Assembly (NCBI GenBank): GCA_029941115.1
Contig: JAPYRK010000011.1
Span: 1 to 61,361, forward strand
Direction: 5' to 3'
Origin: Dehalococcoidia bacterium
GTDB lineage: Bacteria > Chloroflexota > Dehalococcoidia > UBA2979
Length of the DNA: 61,361 bases
Below, one piece after another: positions 25,964 to 35,590 of the stretch. The translations under genes and the position numbers were made by a program. The number at the start of each line of letters is the position of its first letter. The first letter of the stretch is position 1. The notes below the pieces were generated by a model, which saw nothing but the letters and a program-made list of their open reading frames with translations, did not search any database and was not told where the DNA came from.

Positions 25964-27201
25964 TGAAATAGATGCTCACGGCCAGCTGCCAGTGCCTCTG
26001 AAAGAACGTCGCCCCGAGCAAGGCCATATGAATATATTTGACTTGTAGCCAGAATTTTTCTTAGCGAGTTCTGCGCCCCGAATTCGCCACCAAACGACTC
26101 GCTACTAATCAATATTGCCGCCGCATTAAGCCCCCTGCTTCTGAATTTGGCCAGCCTTTGAGCCCACAGAACATCAGAACTTGAAGTTATACAAACAACC
26201 GTTGTATGTCTGCTGAATCTCCTCACTTCTCGATTTAGCAGCTCCTCCATTTCAACTTGACCTCTAGCATCAGCCAAAGCTAGTGATTCCATAGCTAGAC
26301 CCAGATGAGAACTACTTCTATCAGGTTGATGAACCACATCGCTCGTGCCAGACATAATTAATCCGACCGACCGTTTCTGCATCACCATCCACTTCAATAT
26401 CGCAGCAGTCGCAAGGATTGCCAATTCCGACGCACTCTCATCACCTGAGCCCAAATCAACTCCTTCATATAAATCCAAAACAATCCATATGTCAGAAGAT
26501 GGATCCAGATCAAATAATTTAACCATTGGCGTTCCAGTTCGCGCAGTAGCTGGCCAATGAAAGCGATTAGTTGAATCTCCGGAAATGTATTCGCGGACGC
26601 CTGACACATTTGGTGTCACCTGTGAAGTGGGTTTACGAATTTTACCCTCGGACTGAAGGCTTGCTGGAGGTAAATAGAAATTAGGTAAATTTGGTGGATC
26701 TGGATATACCAAAACTTCCATCTCTTCTCCGAAATATATCCTACGTTCGAAAAATCCGAAGGGATCGCTAACACGAATACTCACTGGGCCAAACTTATAA
26801 AGCCCGCGGCGCGAAAGCTTCAGTCTATAATCCCAACCGTGAACACCCTTCGACGACAGTGTAAATATTCGTTTCGAAAGGTCAGAATTCGGTATCGAAC
26901 TATCTTGAACTTCTAGCCAGATTTTTGGAATCCAGCTGGTAGAGCGAACAGTTATGCTAGTCGTTAAATAGCCACCTTGAGCGAGTCGAGAACTTCCTCT
27001 GGAGATATCAACCTCTAAATTCTTTGACATTGACCGCGTCCAAAGCCATAAAACAGGTATAGCCGCAAAAATAAGATATGTAAGCCGGAATAATGTCCAA
27101 AATCCTGTTGCATAAGCAATAAACAAACACAAAAGCCCAATAAATAAAGCCAAAAGTGGATCGCTGTGACTTCTAATACTCCGTAAAATAACTTTGTTCA
27201 T
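25960..27201 (-). CDS. DUF58 protein (MoxR-associated)
   Basis: 413 aa with two N-terminal membrane helices (about 15-55) and a C-terminal von Willebrand A-like DUF58 domain. The family signature is VREYISGDSTNRFHWPATARTG, with FDLDPSSDIWIVLDLYEG following. DUF58 proteins work beside MoxR-type AAA ATPases; in other bacteria they support envelope or cofactor assembly, although targets are mostly unknown. Ends overlapping the TgpA-like gene, and begins 14 bp after MoxR. Confidence 0.92.
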   Translation of the reverse strand: MNKVILRSIRSHSDPLLALFIGLLCLFIAYATGFWTLFRLTYLIFAAIPVLWLWTRSMSKNLEVDISRGSSRLAQGGYLTTSITVRSTSWIPKIWLEVQDSSIPNSDLSKRIFTLSSKGVHGWDYRLKLSRRGLYKFGPVSIRVSDPFGFFERRIYFGEEMEVLVYPDPPNLPNFYLPPASLQSEGKIRKPTSQVTPNVSGVREYISGDSTNRFHWPATARTGTPMVKLFDLDPSSDIWIVLDLYEGVDLGSGDESASELAILATAAILKWMVMQKRSVGLIMSGTSDVVHQPDRSSSHLGLAMESLALADARGQVEMEELLNREVRRFSRHTTVVCITSSSDVLWAQRLAKFRSRGLNAAAILISSESFGGEFGAQNSLRKILATSQIYSYGLARGDVLSEALAAGREHLFQ

Positions 27202-27215
27202 TAAATCTTTATAGC

Positions 27216-28172
27216 CTACGCGCCTTGTCTTGATTGAACGCCGGGAACAGCTGTGGTTTCAAGTATCTGAGAGATCACCTCGTTTGCAGTGAGGTTGCCA
27301 AATTCACTTGCGGGGTTAATTATCAAACGGTGAGCAAGCACAGAATATGCTAGCTTCTTAACATCGTCCGGTTCGACGAAATCACGTCCATTGAGTAATG
27401 CAAAAGACTGTGCACATCGAAGAAGCCCAAGTGATCCACGAGGTGACGATCCCAAATACACCGCTTTGTGCACTCGCGTCTTATTAACTATAGAAACAAT
27501 GTACTGCTTTACCAAAGAGTCGACATAAACTTCGTTGACTGCGGCCTTCAATTCAAGTAAATCATTCTGGTCAGCAACTGCACCCAATTCTTCAATTGGG
27601 TGCCCCAGCTGTTGACCGTCCATAATTAACACTTCATCTGTTGAACTAGGATATCCAAGCTGGATTCGCATCAAGAAACGATCTAGCTGAGCTTCTGGAA
27701 GCGGGAAAGTGCCCTCATACTCGATTGGATTTTGAGTGGCAATCACCATATGCGGATCTGAGAGCTGATGAGTAACACCATCTACGGTAACTTGACCTTC
27801 TTCCATAGCTTCCAACAAAGCCGACTGAGTCTTTGGAGTTGCCCTGTTCACTTCATCCGCGAGTACTATCTGTGACAGTATTGGTCCGGGTCTAAAACGG
27901 AATTCACCTGTTTCTTGCAGAAACACAGAAACGCCTGTCACATCAGTTGGCAGTAAGTCGGGTGTAAATTGAATTCGAGAAAACTGGCATCCCAACGAAC
28001 TTGCCAGTGATCTTGCTAACATTGTTTTTCCCACACCCGGCACATCTTCCACTAGAAGGTGCCCCCCCGACATAAGAGCAATCAGAGCAAGCTGTATTTG
28101 CTGATTTTTCCCGATAATAACTTTACTCATATTATCCAGAATATTCTCAGCGATATTGATAGGTGACGTCAT
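27216..28172 (-). CDS. MoxR-family AAA ATPase (copy 1)
   Basis: 318-aa chaperone-like AAA+ ATPase. Walker A GVPGVGKTMLARSLA, Walker B LADEVNRATPKTQSALLEAMEEGQV, sensor-1 ATQNPIEYEGTFPLPEAQLDRF, and the C-terminal lid with SPRGSLGLLRCAQ. It heads the MoxR-DUF58-TgpA group and follows an M23 lipoprotein gene. A second MoxR (43287-44264) is in the window, in a different module. Confidence 0.96.
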   Translation of the reverse strand: MTSPINIAENILDNMSKVIIGKNQQIQLALIALMSGGHLLVEDVPGVGKTMLARSLASSLGCQFSRIQFTPDLLPTDVTGVSVFLQETGEFRFRPGPILSQIVLADEVNRATPKTQSALLEAMEEGQVTVDGVTHQLSDPHMVIATQNPIEYEGTFPLPEAQLDRFLMRIQLGYPSSTDEVLIMDGQQLGHPIEELGAVADQNDLLELKAAVNEVYVDSLVKQYIVSIVNKTRVHKAVYLGSSPRGSLGLLRCAQSFALLNGRDFVEPDDVKKLAYSVLAHRLIINPASEFGNLTANEVISQILETTAVPGVQSRQGA

Positions 28173-28211
28173 TATCAGTTCTTTCTCTAGATACGCGACT
28201 TATAATCGTAT

Positions 28212-29165
28212 TCACTGCGAGAGAGCGAGACTTAGCCCAGGCTCTAACCACTGTATCGGATCTGTCGGAGTTCCATAAACTAAAACTTCCCAATGCAGAT
28301 GAGGACCGGTAGAATATCCAGTGGAACCCACTTCTCCAAGATACCCACCCGCATTTATCCATGATCCACCAGCTAAATACACCTTCGATAAATGATGGTA
28401 TCCACTAAAGACGCCACTGCCATGATCAATTACTACGCTTTTACCACGCACCGGCATCATGGCTGAGAAAATAACGTAACCGGCTGCTGCTGCACTCACC
28501 AATGTTCCTTTGGGAGCAGCGAAATCAACTCCGGAGTGAGGATTTCTTGGGGGACCGTCTTCGTAAGCTCGCATATCCCCAAAAAAAGTGCTTATAACAC
28601 CAGCCACCGGGACTCGCATAAACTTGGACTGATACTGCCGAGTTGAGTAGGTTTTTGTTTGCTGTTCGCGGAGATCGACTTCTTCAACAAAACTTGACCC
28701 ATCGGTCGAAATTCGAACCATCTCGTCAGTTCTGTAAATTCTATCCACCCTAACTGGTCTCTCTAAAATTTCTAATTGCATAACTTTGCTAATTTGCCAA
28801 TTAATCCCGGTGACCACGAATTCCAATGCAACCGTGCCACTCCGTTGTCCAATTGGGACAGCCACTACCGACGATAGTACGTCACTATCGACTAATAAAA
28901 GTGGCGTCGAATTGCCAAATACTTTTAGAGAACCTAATAAACCTCCACTACTTGAAATCATTACTCTGAAACTATCTCCAGCATATACCTCGCTGGGAAT
29001 CTCGATTACATCGATGCTATGCTCACGATCAAGTAATTCAACTAGCTCAACCTGAGGATTATTTTCCGCTGACGACACGAGATTCGCTTGATTAAAGTCA
29101 TCAGAGGACCTGCAACTCATAAGTATTAAGGTCAGGCCTACGGCCAGAAACATTCGTTGACTCAC
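28212..29165 (-). CDS. M23 peptidase lipoprotein
   Basis: 317 aa. N-terminal signal with lipobox ending LILMSC, so it is probably lipid-anchored outside the membrane. Two beta-rich segments follow, then the M23 domain with HSGVDFAAPKG, VIDHGSGVFSGYHHL, and GPHLHWEVLV, whose His/Asp ligands are intact. GTG start at 29165 with AGGAAG upstream inside the end of prmA; an ATG four codons in is possible. It sits one base after prmA and ahead of MoxR. Confidence 0.9.
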   Translation of the reverse strand: MSQRMFLAVGLTLILMSCRSSDDFNQANLVSSAENNPQVELVELLDREHSIDVIEIPSEVYAGDSFRVMISSSGGLLGSLKVFGNSTPLLLVDSDVLSSVVAVPIGQRSGTVALEFVVTGINWQISKVMQLEILERPVRVDRIYRTDEMVRISTDGSSFVEEVDLREQQTKTYSTRQYQSKFMRVPVAGVISTFFGDMRAYEDGPPRNPHSGVDFAAPKGTLVSAAAAGYVIFSAMMPVRGKSVVIDHGSGVFSGYHHLSKVYLAGGSWINAGGYLGEVGSTGYSTGPHLHWEVLVYGTPTDPIQWLEPGLSLALSQ

Positions 29166-29166
29166 A

Positions 29167-30093
29167 CTAAAACTTCCTAGTCATAACCAAAGCACTCCAT
29201 TCATCCCTCGCGATATGACCGCTAAGCTCAAAGCCTGCCTCAGTTCCAAATGTAACAAGATTATCCACCGCGGATGGTTCAAATCCACTCATAATCAATT
29301 GGCCGCCTAATTTTGTGGAAAAACTGAAGTTATACATCATGCTTACGATGGCCGGCTCTGAAATATTAGCAACGATGAGATCAGCCCAATCGTGTAAATC
29401 ACAAGAATTCTCAAGGATTTCCTGAGAAAAATCTAATACCTCATAGTCAATCGAATCAGAAACACCATTCACGCGCGCGTTTACTTGGGCTATTTCAATT
29501 GAATCGCTATCAATATCAAATGCGCGGACACGACACGTACCTAAAAGAGCTGAGCCAATCGAGAGAATTCCCGACCCAGTACCAACATCTACCACATTCA
29601 TTACTGCAGTCTGGCTAAAGATCTTTTGCTCTATCAACTCGAGACACAGTTGTGTGGTGATATGCAGACCACTACCAAAGGCAAATCCCGGATCCAAGAT
29701 CATTTCAACTTCGTCAGGTGAGGGTTCATCACTTATCCAGCTTGGTCGAAGCATTAGCCTGCCAAATCTCTGAACCGGAAAGAATTTCCGCCATTCATTT
29801 GAAAAATCTTGGGTCTCCACATATCGATATCGAATACGTGGCAAGGGTGTCTGAAGTACTAATTGATTTAAACGTCTTCTAAATAAAACTTTGTTGCTCC
29901 GAGCAAATGGAGACTTAAACGTAGCAATAACAAGATACGGATCGCTATGAGATTCTTTATACGTGCCAAGGTCCAGCTCATCCGTAAAAAAAGGCGTCCT
30001 GACCGTTACACCAATCGCACCCAGTCCGTAGGCACAATTAATTATTAATTCAACGTCATCTGAATGACTTTTAATTTCTGCTTCCACCCACAT
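29167..30093 (-). CDS. prmA: ribosomal protein L11 methyltransferase
   Basis: SAM-dependent lysine methylation of L11. 308 aa with the N-terminal substrate-binding domain and a Rossmann methyltransferase: MILDPGFAFGSGLHITTQLC, VVDVGTGSGILSI (SAM motif I), and VANISEPAIV. The common motif FGTGTHPTT reads FGSGLHITT. The dnaJ-prmA order is common in Gram-positive-like genomes. Gap of 12 bp after dnaJ; start ATG at 30093. Confidence 0.93.
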   Translation of the reverse strand: MWVEAEIKSHSDDVELIINCAYGLGAIGVTVRTPFFTDELDLGTYKESHSDPYLVIATFKSPFARSNKVLFRRRLNQLVLQTPLPRIRYRYVETQDFSNEWRKFFPVQRFGRLMLRPSWISDEPSPDEVEMILDPGFAFGSGLHITTQLCLELIEQKIFSQTAVMNVVDVGTGSGILSIGSALLGTCRVRAFDIDSDSIEIAQVNARVNGVSDSIDYEVLDFSQEILENSCDLHDWADLIVANISEPAIVSMMYNFSFSTKLGGQLIMSGFEPSAVDNLVTFGTEAGFELSGHIARDEWSALVMTRKF

Positions 30094-30105
30094 AAGTGCG
30101 AAGAG

Positions 30106-31224
30106 TTAACCACCAAAAGCCGATTTAATTCGATCAAACATAGATTCTTCAGTTTGTGGCTTGTGGTCTTCAGTCAAAGATTCTCCAAATTCGCGAATAA
30201 TGCTTTCCTGCTCGCTCGAGAGTCGGGTGGGAGTCATTACTCTGATTTGCAAATATAAATCTCCTCTTGCTCTCCCTCGAACATCCGGAACACCTTCCCC
30301 TCTTAATACTCGACGATCCCCCGACTGAGTTCCTGGATCTATAGATAAGACTTTTATGGACCCATCCAAAGTATTAATTTCAAGTTTAGTACCAAGCATC
30401 GCCTCCACAATATTCAATTCGCACTCAGTTACTAAGTCTCGACCATAACGCAGAAATTTAGAGTGCTCTTTAATTCGGATCTCCGCATATAAACTTCCAG
30501 CCTCTGCACCTCGCGCGCCCTGATCGCCTTCTCCTCTAATTCGAAGTGTCTCACCGCTATCAATACCGGCAGGCACTGATATTGATCGCTCGACCTCCGA
30601 CTCGCTTACTCCTCGACCCCTACAAGATACACAAGCATTGCGAACTTTCGTACCTTCGCCCTGGCAAATATTACAAACTGTAACATTTACAAACTGACCA
30701 AAAAGTGATCGTTGAACCTGTCTTAGTTCTCCTGTTCCTGAGCACTCATCACATTTCGGCCTATCTGCAGCGTCCGTTTCTCCCGTTCCCTTGCACGGCT
30801 GACAACGAACAACTCTAGAAAAATTAAGTGGGTATTCAATTCCCGATAGCACGTCTTCAAGATCTATTTCAATGGTAGTTCTTAAATCTGAACCCTGTTG
30901 TGGTTCAGCCCGGCGAGCACCGGTGGACCGAAAAAATGAGTCAAATATATCTCCGAAGCCACCGAATCCGCCCCCATCAAAACCATGTGCACCGGAGCCA
31001 CCAATACCTCCATGACCAAATTGATCATATCTACCACGTTTTTCAGGATCAGACAAAACTTCGTAGGCTGTTGAGACTTCCTTAAATCTTTCTTCAGCAC
31101 CCTCTGATTTATTTACGTCTGGATGGAATTCCTTTGCTAGAAGTCGATAAGCTTTTTTGATATCGCTTGCGGAAGCTTCGCGACTGACCCCAAGTGTCTC
31201 ATAAAGATCAGGCGCAGCTGCCAT
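30106..31224 (-). CDS. dnaJ: chaperone DnaJ
   Basis: Co-chaperone of DnaK. 372 aa with J domain ([23 protein letters not shown] in FHPDVN), a Gly/Phe-rich region, four zinc motifs ([32 protein letters not shown]), and the C-terminal substrate domains. 56 bp after dnaK on the same strand. Confidence 0.98.
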   Translation of the reverse strand: MAAAPDLYETLGVSREASASDIKKAYRLLAKEFHPDVNKSEGAEERFKEVSTAYEVLSDPEKRGRYDQFGHGGIGGSGAHGFDGGGFGGFGDIFDSFFRSTGARRAEPQQGSDLRTTIEIDLEDVLSGIEYPLNFSRVVRCQPCKGTGETDAADRPKCDECSGTGELRQVQRSLFGQFVNVTVCNICQGEGTKVRNACVSCRGRGVSESEVERSISVPAGIDSGETLRIRGEGDQGARGAEAGSLYAEIRIKEHSKFLRYGRDLVTECELNIVEAMLGTKLEINTLDGSIKVLSIDPGTQSGDRRVLRGEGVPDVRGRARGDLYLQIRVMTPTRLSSEQESIIREFGESLTEDHKPQTEESMFDRIKSAFGG

Positions 31225-31280
31225 ATTTTGTTAATCCTTTGAAAATTTTATTCGTACAAACATCATCCGGTCCTTCAAAT

Positions 31281-33185
31281 CTAAACTTCTCGGAATTCGC
31301 CCTCAATCGTGTCATCGTTAGCTTCGGTCTGCTCACCATCAAAGCCGTCATCATCAGAACCGGGCGCATTTTGTGCGGCTTGAGCCGTATAAATAGCCTG
31401 GCCTATCTCTTGTAGAATAGCCTCAAGTTCGCTTGTTTTGGTCGTCAAGAGCGTATCATCACCACTCTCAAGGCCCTGTCGGACCTCCGCTATCGATTCT
31501 TCGATCTTTGACTTCTGCTCATCCGTCACGAGTTCCTTATTATCCTCTATAAGCTTTTCCGCTGAATAACAAAGAGTATCCGCGGCATTGCGTGACTCTA
31601 TGGCCGATTTCTTCTTTGCGTCTTCCTCGGCGTGCTCTTCAGCCTCCTGCTTTAACCGCTCCACTTCATCGTCCGTGAGGCCAGATGATGATTGAATGGT
31701 GATATGTTGTTCTTTGTTAGTGGCCTTATCTTTGGCGGACACTTTTACAATCCCATTAGCATCAATATCAAAAGTTACCTCGACTTGAGGAATTCCCCTT
31801 GGTGCCGGCAAAATACCATCCAACGCAAATCTTCCCATTGTTTTGTTATCAGTTGCCATTGGTCGTTCACCCTGGAGGACATGCACATCTACCTGGGGCT
31901 GATTATCCGCAGCCGTAGAAAATGTCTCGCTTTTACTAGTAGGTATAGTGGTATTTCTTTCTATCAACGGAGTCATAACTCCACCTAATGTTTCAATACC
32001 TAAGGTCAGCGGTGTTACATCAAGTAACAACATATCCTTCACATCGCCTTTCAGGACTCCAGCTTGAATCGCAGCACCCATTGCAACTACCTCGTCAGGG
32101 TTCACTCCACGGTGCGGTTCTTTTCCAAAGAACTCTTCTATCTTCTTTTGTACAAGCGGCATTCGTGTTTGCCCACCCACCAACACAACCTCATCGATAT
32201 CAGACGGTTTCATACTTGAGTCTTTAAGTGCCTGCTTGACTGGGCCAAGAGATCGTTCGACAAGCTCATCCACTAACTGCTCAAAATAACTTCTAGAAAT
32301 AGATCGGACTAAGTGTTTAGGGCCCGACGAATCGGCTGTGATGAATGGCAAATTCACTTCAGTCTGTTGAGCCGAAGATAACTCAATCTTTGCCTTCTCA
32401 GCTGCCTCCTTTAAACGTTGGAGAGCTGATTTATCCTCAGAAAGATCAATACCCTGATCCTTCTTAAATTCGGCAACCAGATCACCTATCACGGCGTTAT
32501 CAAAATCATCTCCACCTAAAAAAGTATCCCCATTGGTTGCCTTTACTTCAAAAGCTCCGTCACCAATCTCAAGGACCGAAATGTCAAATGTGCCCCCTCC
32601 GAGATCGTAAACTGCGATAGTCTGATCGGTTGCATCCTCACCAAGGCCATATGCGAGCGACGCTGCGGTAGGCTCGTTAATTATTCTCAGGACCTCAAGG
32701 CCGGCAATTCTTCCAGCGTCTCGAGTTGCCTGACGTTGAGCGTCATTAAAATAGGCAGGAACTGTAATTACTGCTTCTGAAACATCATCACCCAAATAAG
32801 CTTCCGCATCAGCTTTGAGTTTTCCTAAGATCATTGCACTTATCTCAGGAGGGCTATAGTCGCCATCACCCATCGCCACAGCGGCATCGCCATTATCCCG
32901 TTTAACCAACTTGAACGAGGCCATCGCTTCTAATCGAGTGATTTCCTCGTCATCATACTGCCTACCCATCAACCGCTTTACTGAATAGAGAGTATTCTCT
33001 GAGTTGGTCACAGCTTGTCGCTTCGCAACCGTACCCACCAGTCTCTCCCCATCTTTGGTCTCAGCAACAACTGAAGGCGTAGTTCGACCACCCTCAGAGT
33101 TTTCAATAACACGGGCCTCGCCCGCCTCCATCACTGCTATACAAGAGTTGGTGGTTCCCAAATCAATGCCAATAACCCGACTCAT
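31281..33185 (-). CDS. dnaK: chaperone DnaK (Hsp70)
   Basis: 634-aa Hsp70. ATPase-domain signatures [29 protein letters not shown], and [17 protein letters not shown]; phosphate and adenosine motifs [17 protein letters not shown]; substrate-binding domain with [17 protein letters not shown]; Asp/Glu-rich tail ending EGEFREV. ATG start. Third gene of the hrcA operon, so under CIRCE control. Confidence 0.99.
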   Translation of the reverse strand: MSRVIGIDLGTTNSCIAVMEAGEARVIENSEGGRTTPSVVAETKDGERLVGTVAKRQAVTNSENTLYSVKRLMGRQYDDEEITRLEAMASFKLVKRDNGDAAVAMGDGDYSPPEISAMILGKLKADAEAYLGDDVSEAVITVPAYFNDAQRQATRDAGRIAGLEVLRIINEPTAASLAYGLGEDATDQTIAVYDLGGGTFDISVLEIGDGAFEVKATNGDTFLGGDDFDNAVIGDLVAEFKKDQGIDLSEDKSALQRLKEAAEKAKIELSSAQQTEVNLPFITADSSGPKHLVRSISRSYFEQLVDELVERSLGPVKQALKDSSMKPSDIDEVVLVGGQTRMPLVQKKIEEFFGKEPHRGVNPDEVVAMGAAIQAGVLKGDVKDMLLLDVTPLTLGIETLGGVMTPLIERNTTIPTSKSETFSTAADNQPQVDVHVLQGERPMATDNKTMGRFALDGILPAPRGIPQVEVTFDIDANGIVKVSAKDKATNKEQHITIQSSSGLTDDEVERLKQEAEEHAEEDAKKKSAIESRNAADTLCYSAEKLIEDNKELVTDEQKSKIEESIAEVRQGLESGDDTLLTTKTSELEAILQEIGQAIYTAQAAQNAPGSDDDGFDGEQTEANDDTIEGEFREV

Positions 33186-33226
33186 CCTGACTCCTATCCA
33201 ATTGTTTTAATTCTTAAATTTCTGTT

Positions 33227-33796
33227 TTATACTTCGTTCCATACTGACGCTGATGAATTATCGCTTGAATCATCATCCTCAGCTTCTTTTTTCTGACTCT
33301 CACCTACTATTACTAGAGCTGGCCGGATAATTTTTTCTCCAACCTCATATCCCCCAGCTATAACTTCTAAGATCTGACCATCAGGACCTGCAGCAAGGCC
33401 TACTGCTTCATGCAATTTCGGATCAAACATCTCACCAATTTCTCCATATGCCTTAACGCCACGGTTCACCAAAACGTTTTCAAATTTTTGAACTGCAAGA
33501 GTTACTCCTTGAACCCAAGGCGATTCGTTTGTGTCAGCTTCAATCGATTGGACAGCTCTCTGTAGATCGTCTAAAGCATTTAGAAACGGTTTCAATGAGT
33601 CAAGTCTCGCATTTACCAAATCTTCACTGCTTCTGCGCTGTAAATTTTGATAATCGGCCAACGATCGCAACAATTGTGCTTTCACGTCATCAAGCTCTGA
33701 TTCTAAAGAAACCGGTAAGTCAACCAATTTGTCGATTTCACCAGCAACTGTGGGATCTAATTCCTCGCTCTGTATGTTCTCATTCGTGTCAGTCAT
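33227..33796 (-). CDS. grpE: nucleotide exchange factor GrpE
   Basis: 189-aa dimeric exchange factor for DnaK. Long helix (about 20-90, with LLRSLADYQNLQRRSSEDL) and a beta-wing with FDPKLHEAVGLAAGPDGQI, then VGEKIIRPALVIVGE. Ends of hrcA and start of grpE overlap by 8 bp. Confidence 0.97.
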   Translation of the reverse strand: MTDTNENIQSEELDPTVAGEIDKLVDLPVSLESELDDVKAQLLRSLADYQNLQRRSSEDLVNARLDSLKPFLNALDDLQRAVQSIEADTNESPWVQGVTLAVQKFENVLVNRGVKAYGEIGEMFDPKLHEAVGLAAGPDGQILEVIAGGYEVGEKIIRPALVIVGESQKKEAEDDDSSDNSSASVWNEV

Positions 33797-34838
33797 TTAG
33801 ACCGTCCAAAACATTTTTACCGCTTGAATCCCTATTCAATTGTGTTATCAAACCAGCTAAATAACGCACCCTGGGCAATACATAGCCGTAAGCCATACGA
33901 GTTGGACCGACAACTGCGATCACACCCCGACTCGTATTTGGTCCATATTTCGAGGCAACAATACTCCAACCCGTTGAGATGTTTGCATCATCTTCTCGAC
34001 CAATCACAATTCGAGTGCTTAAATCTCGTCCGTCAGTCATCACCGAATTAATCAGACGCTCAAGTCGATAAATACTTAGATACCCCACTGCCTCCAACAT
34101 GCTTTCTTGATCACTAAATTCAGGTTGCTGAAGGGCAACTTCAATTCCATCAAGATAAGTGTTTTCAGACATATTCTCTTCAACTATGAGGTCCGCTATT
34201 ACAGATATTAAGTTCGACAGTTCAATATCACTTGAGGATTTAATTAACTGCTTTATTTCCAGTGAGGTAAGACCAGCGAGTAATTCATTAAGAACACTTG
34301 CATGTTGGTTTAATAGTGTTTGACTTAAATAAGGATAGATAGTTAAAAACTTTTTCTTAACAGTGCCATCATCTAAAACACAAACAAGTAATGTTGTATC
34401 ACCACTTATATCCACGAGTTGTACTTGAAGTAACTCACGCTTCTGCTCAGTTCTCCGAGTAATGATGGCCACGTTTCCCACCCAGCTCGCAAGGATGGTT
34501 GACATCAGAGGAAGCAACTCATCAACACTACCTGCTGCTTGATGCAACTGATGCTCAACCGTGATGCGTTCCTCTTCCACGATCGGCTCTTCAAACATCA
34601 GTTGCTCTACGTACGTGCGATACCCATTTTCTGTAGGAATTCTTCCTCCTGAGGTATGAGGATGAGTCAAAAGTCCATTTGCCTCTAAAAGTGCAAATTC
34701 GTTACGTACTGTTGCTGGCGAAACGCTGAGCCCCGACATATCGGCCAGAAATTTTGACGAAACAGGTTCAGCTGTCCGTATGTATTCGTCGACAACTAAG
34801 GAGAGTATTGCAGCTCGACGTTCAGTTAAAGTATCCAT
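33789..34838 (-). CDS. hrcA: heat-inducible repressor HrcA
   Basis: Represses its own operon by binding CIRCE. 349 aa from the ATG at 34838, which has TTGGGGAA upstream; a longer in-frame extension to 34976 would run through the CIRCE element and can be discarded. N-terminal winged helix (LTERRAAILSLVVDEYIRTAEPVSSKFLA, VSPATVRNEFALLEANGLLTHPHTSGGRIPTENGYR) and the C-terminal GAF-like domain. First gene of the operon hrcA-grpE-dnaK-dnaJ-prmA-M23-MoxR-DUF58-TgpA. Confidence 0.97.
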   Translation of the reverse strand: MDTLTERRAAILSLVVDEYIRTAEPVSSKFLADMSGLSVSPATVRNEFALLEANGLLTHPHTSGGRIPTENGYRTYVEQLMFEEPIVEEERITVEHQLHQAAGSVDELLPLMSTILASWVGNVAIITRRTEQKRELLQVQLVDISGDTTLLVCVLDDGTVKKKFLTIYPYLSQTLLNQHASVLNELLAGLTSLEIKQLIKSSSDIELSNLISVIADLIVEENMSENTYLDGIEVALQQPEFSDQESMLEAVGYLSIYRLERLINSVMTDGRDLSTRIVIGREDDANISTGWSIVASKYGPNTSRGVIAVVGPTRMAYGYVLPRVRYLAGLITQLNRDSSGKNVLDGLND

Positions 34839-34872
34839 AACTATTCCCCAAGAATGAATTTTAATACTAGAT

Positions 34873-34890
34873 TCCCTATGTATATAGGGA
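34873..34890 (-). promoter_or_regulatory. short inverted repeat in the hrcA leader
   Basis: TCCCTAT (34873-34879) and ATAGGGA (34884-34890) with a 4-base loop, between CIRCE and the hrcA start. It would form a small hairpin about 35 bases before the ATG in the mRNA. Function unknown; it may tune mRNA stability. Confidence 0.5.
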
Positions 34891-34891
34891 T

Positions 34892-34942
34892 ATTTACACT
34901 TTATTAGCACTCTCCGCGAGAGAGTGCTAATAAAGTGTAAAT
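34892..34942. promoter_or_regulatory. CIRCE operator within a 51-bp palindrome
   Basis: Exact CIRCE half-sites TTAGCACTC (34904-34912) and GAGTGCTAA (34922-34930) with the standard 9-bp spacer. The symmetry extends perfectly beyond both half-sites: ATTTACACTTTA at 34892-34903 mirrors TAAAGTGTAAAT at 34931-34942. Two more pairs inside the spacer give arms of 23 bp. It overlaps the predicted hrcA transcription start and is shared by the divergent sigma-factor gene. Confidence 0.97.
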
Positions 34943-34963
34943 CAGCAGGCTCGCTCTGGTCAA
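34934..34963 (-). promoter_or_regulatory. predicted hrcA operon promoter
   Basis: On the minus strand TTGACC (34958-34963), an 18-bp spacer and TACACT (34934-34939). Transcription would start near 34927, inside CIRCE, which fits repression by HrcA. Predicted from sequence only. Confidence 0.55.
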
Positions 34964-35002
34964 CGGTTAGACACAACTAGCTTCTCTCATTACGAGGTCA
35001 TT

Positions 35003-35008
35003 TATACT
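35003..35008 (+). promoter_or_regulatory. candidate -10 box; the sigma-factor mRNA may be leaderless
   Basis: TATACT ends 7 bases before the ATG at 35016, so transcription would begin at or next to the start codon. No ribosome binding site precedes this ATG. The matching -35 (TAGCTT at about 34978-34983, 19-bp spacer) is poor. Confidence 0.35.
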
Positions 35009-35015
35009 TCAAAGA

Positions 35016-35552
35016 ATGAAAACTAACGAAAAAAATGAAGACCGCGTGACTGTCGACGCATTCTCTAGACTATATGAAGAATTTGCTCCTCGGGTTTTCG
35101 GTTACCTAATACGAAGAACTCCCACAGTCTTGGATGCTGAAGAATTAACGTCAACTGTCTTTTTGCGCGCATTCACCGCTCTAGCTAATTTTCGTGGTCG
35201 GGGCTCTGATGCTTTTGGTGGGTGGATAATGACAATTGCACATAACAGCTTGGTGAACTGGTACCGAGATACGGGCCGAGCAACGACACCCGAGCTCCTC
35301 AAAGATTATGTGGACACGTTAGATGACGTTCCAAGTCCAGAACATTTAGTAGAGCATAGCGAACAAATCCAAAATCTTTGGCGAGCAGTTTCATCACTTA
35401 GCGATGATCGCCAAGAATTAATAACGTTGAAATATGTTGACGGGCTTACAAATAAAAAAATTGGTGAGAAGTTGGGTAAGAGTGAAGGCGCGATTAAACA
35501 AATGCACCGACGCACACTGATAGCTCTTGAAGCTATACTGGGGTCGTACTAA
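35016..35552 (+). CDS. ECF-type RNA polymerase sigma factor
   Basis: 178 aa with region 2 (FSRLYEEFAPRVFGYLIRRT, DAEELTSTVFLRAFTAL, FGGWIMTIAHNSLVNWYRD) and region 4 (LSDDRQELITLKYVDGLTNKKIGEKLGKSEGAIKQMHRRTLIAL). No anti-sigma factor gene is adjacent; the next gene is fabH, 38 bp downstream. It is divergent from hrcA across CIRCE, so it may be co-controlled by HrcA. Regulon unknown. Confidence 0.93.
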   Translation: MKTNEKNEDRVTVDAFSRLYEEFAPRVFGYLIRRTPTVLDAEELTSTVFLRAFTALANFRGRGSDAFGGWIMTIAHNSLVNWYRDTGRATTPELLKDYVDTLDDVPSPEHLVEHSEQIQNLWRAVSSLSDDRQELITLKYVDGLTNKKIGEKLGKSEGAIKQMHRRTLIALEAILGSY

Positions 35553-35590
35553 ATAGTTTTAAAAAACACTCTGGTAAACTAAGGTGTGGT

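Noticed and set aside
34839-34976. In-frame extension of hrcA upstream of the ATG at 34838
   Set aside because: It would translate through CIRCE and the predicted promoter; the HrcA family starts at MDTLTERR.
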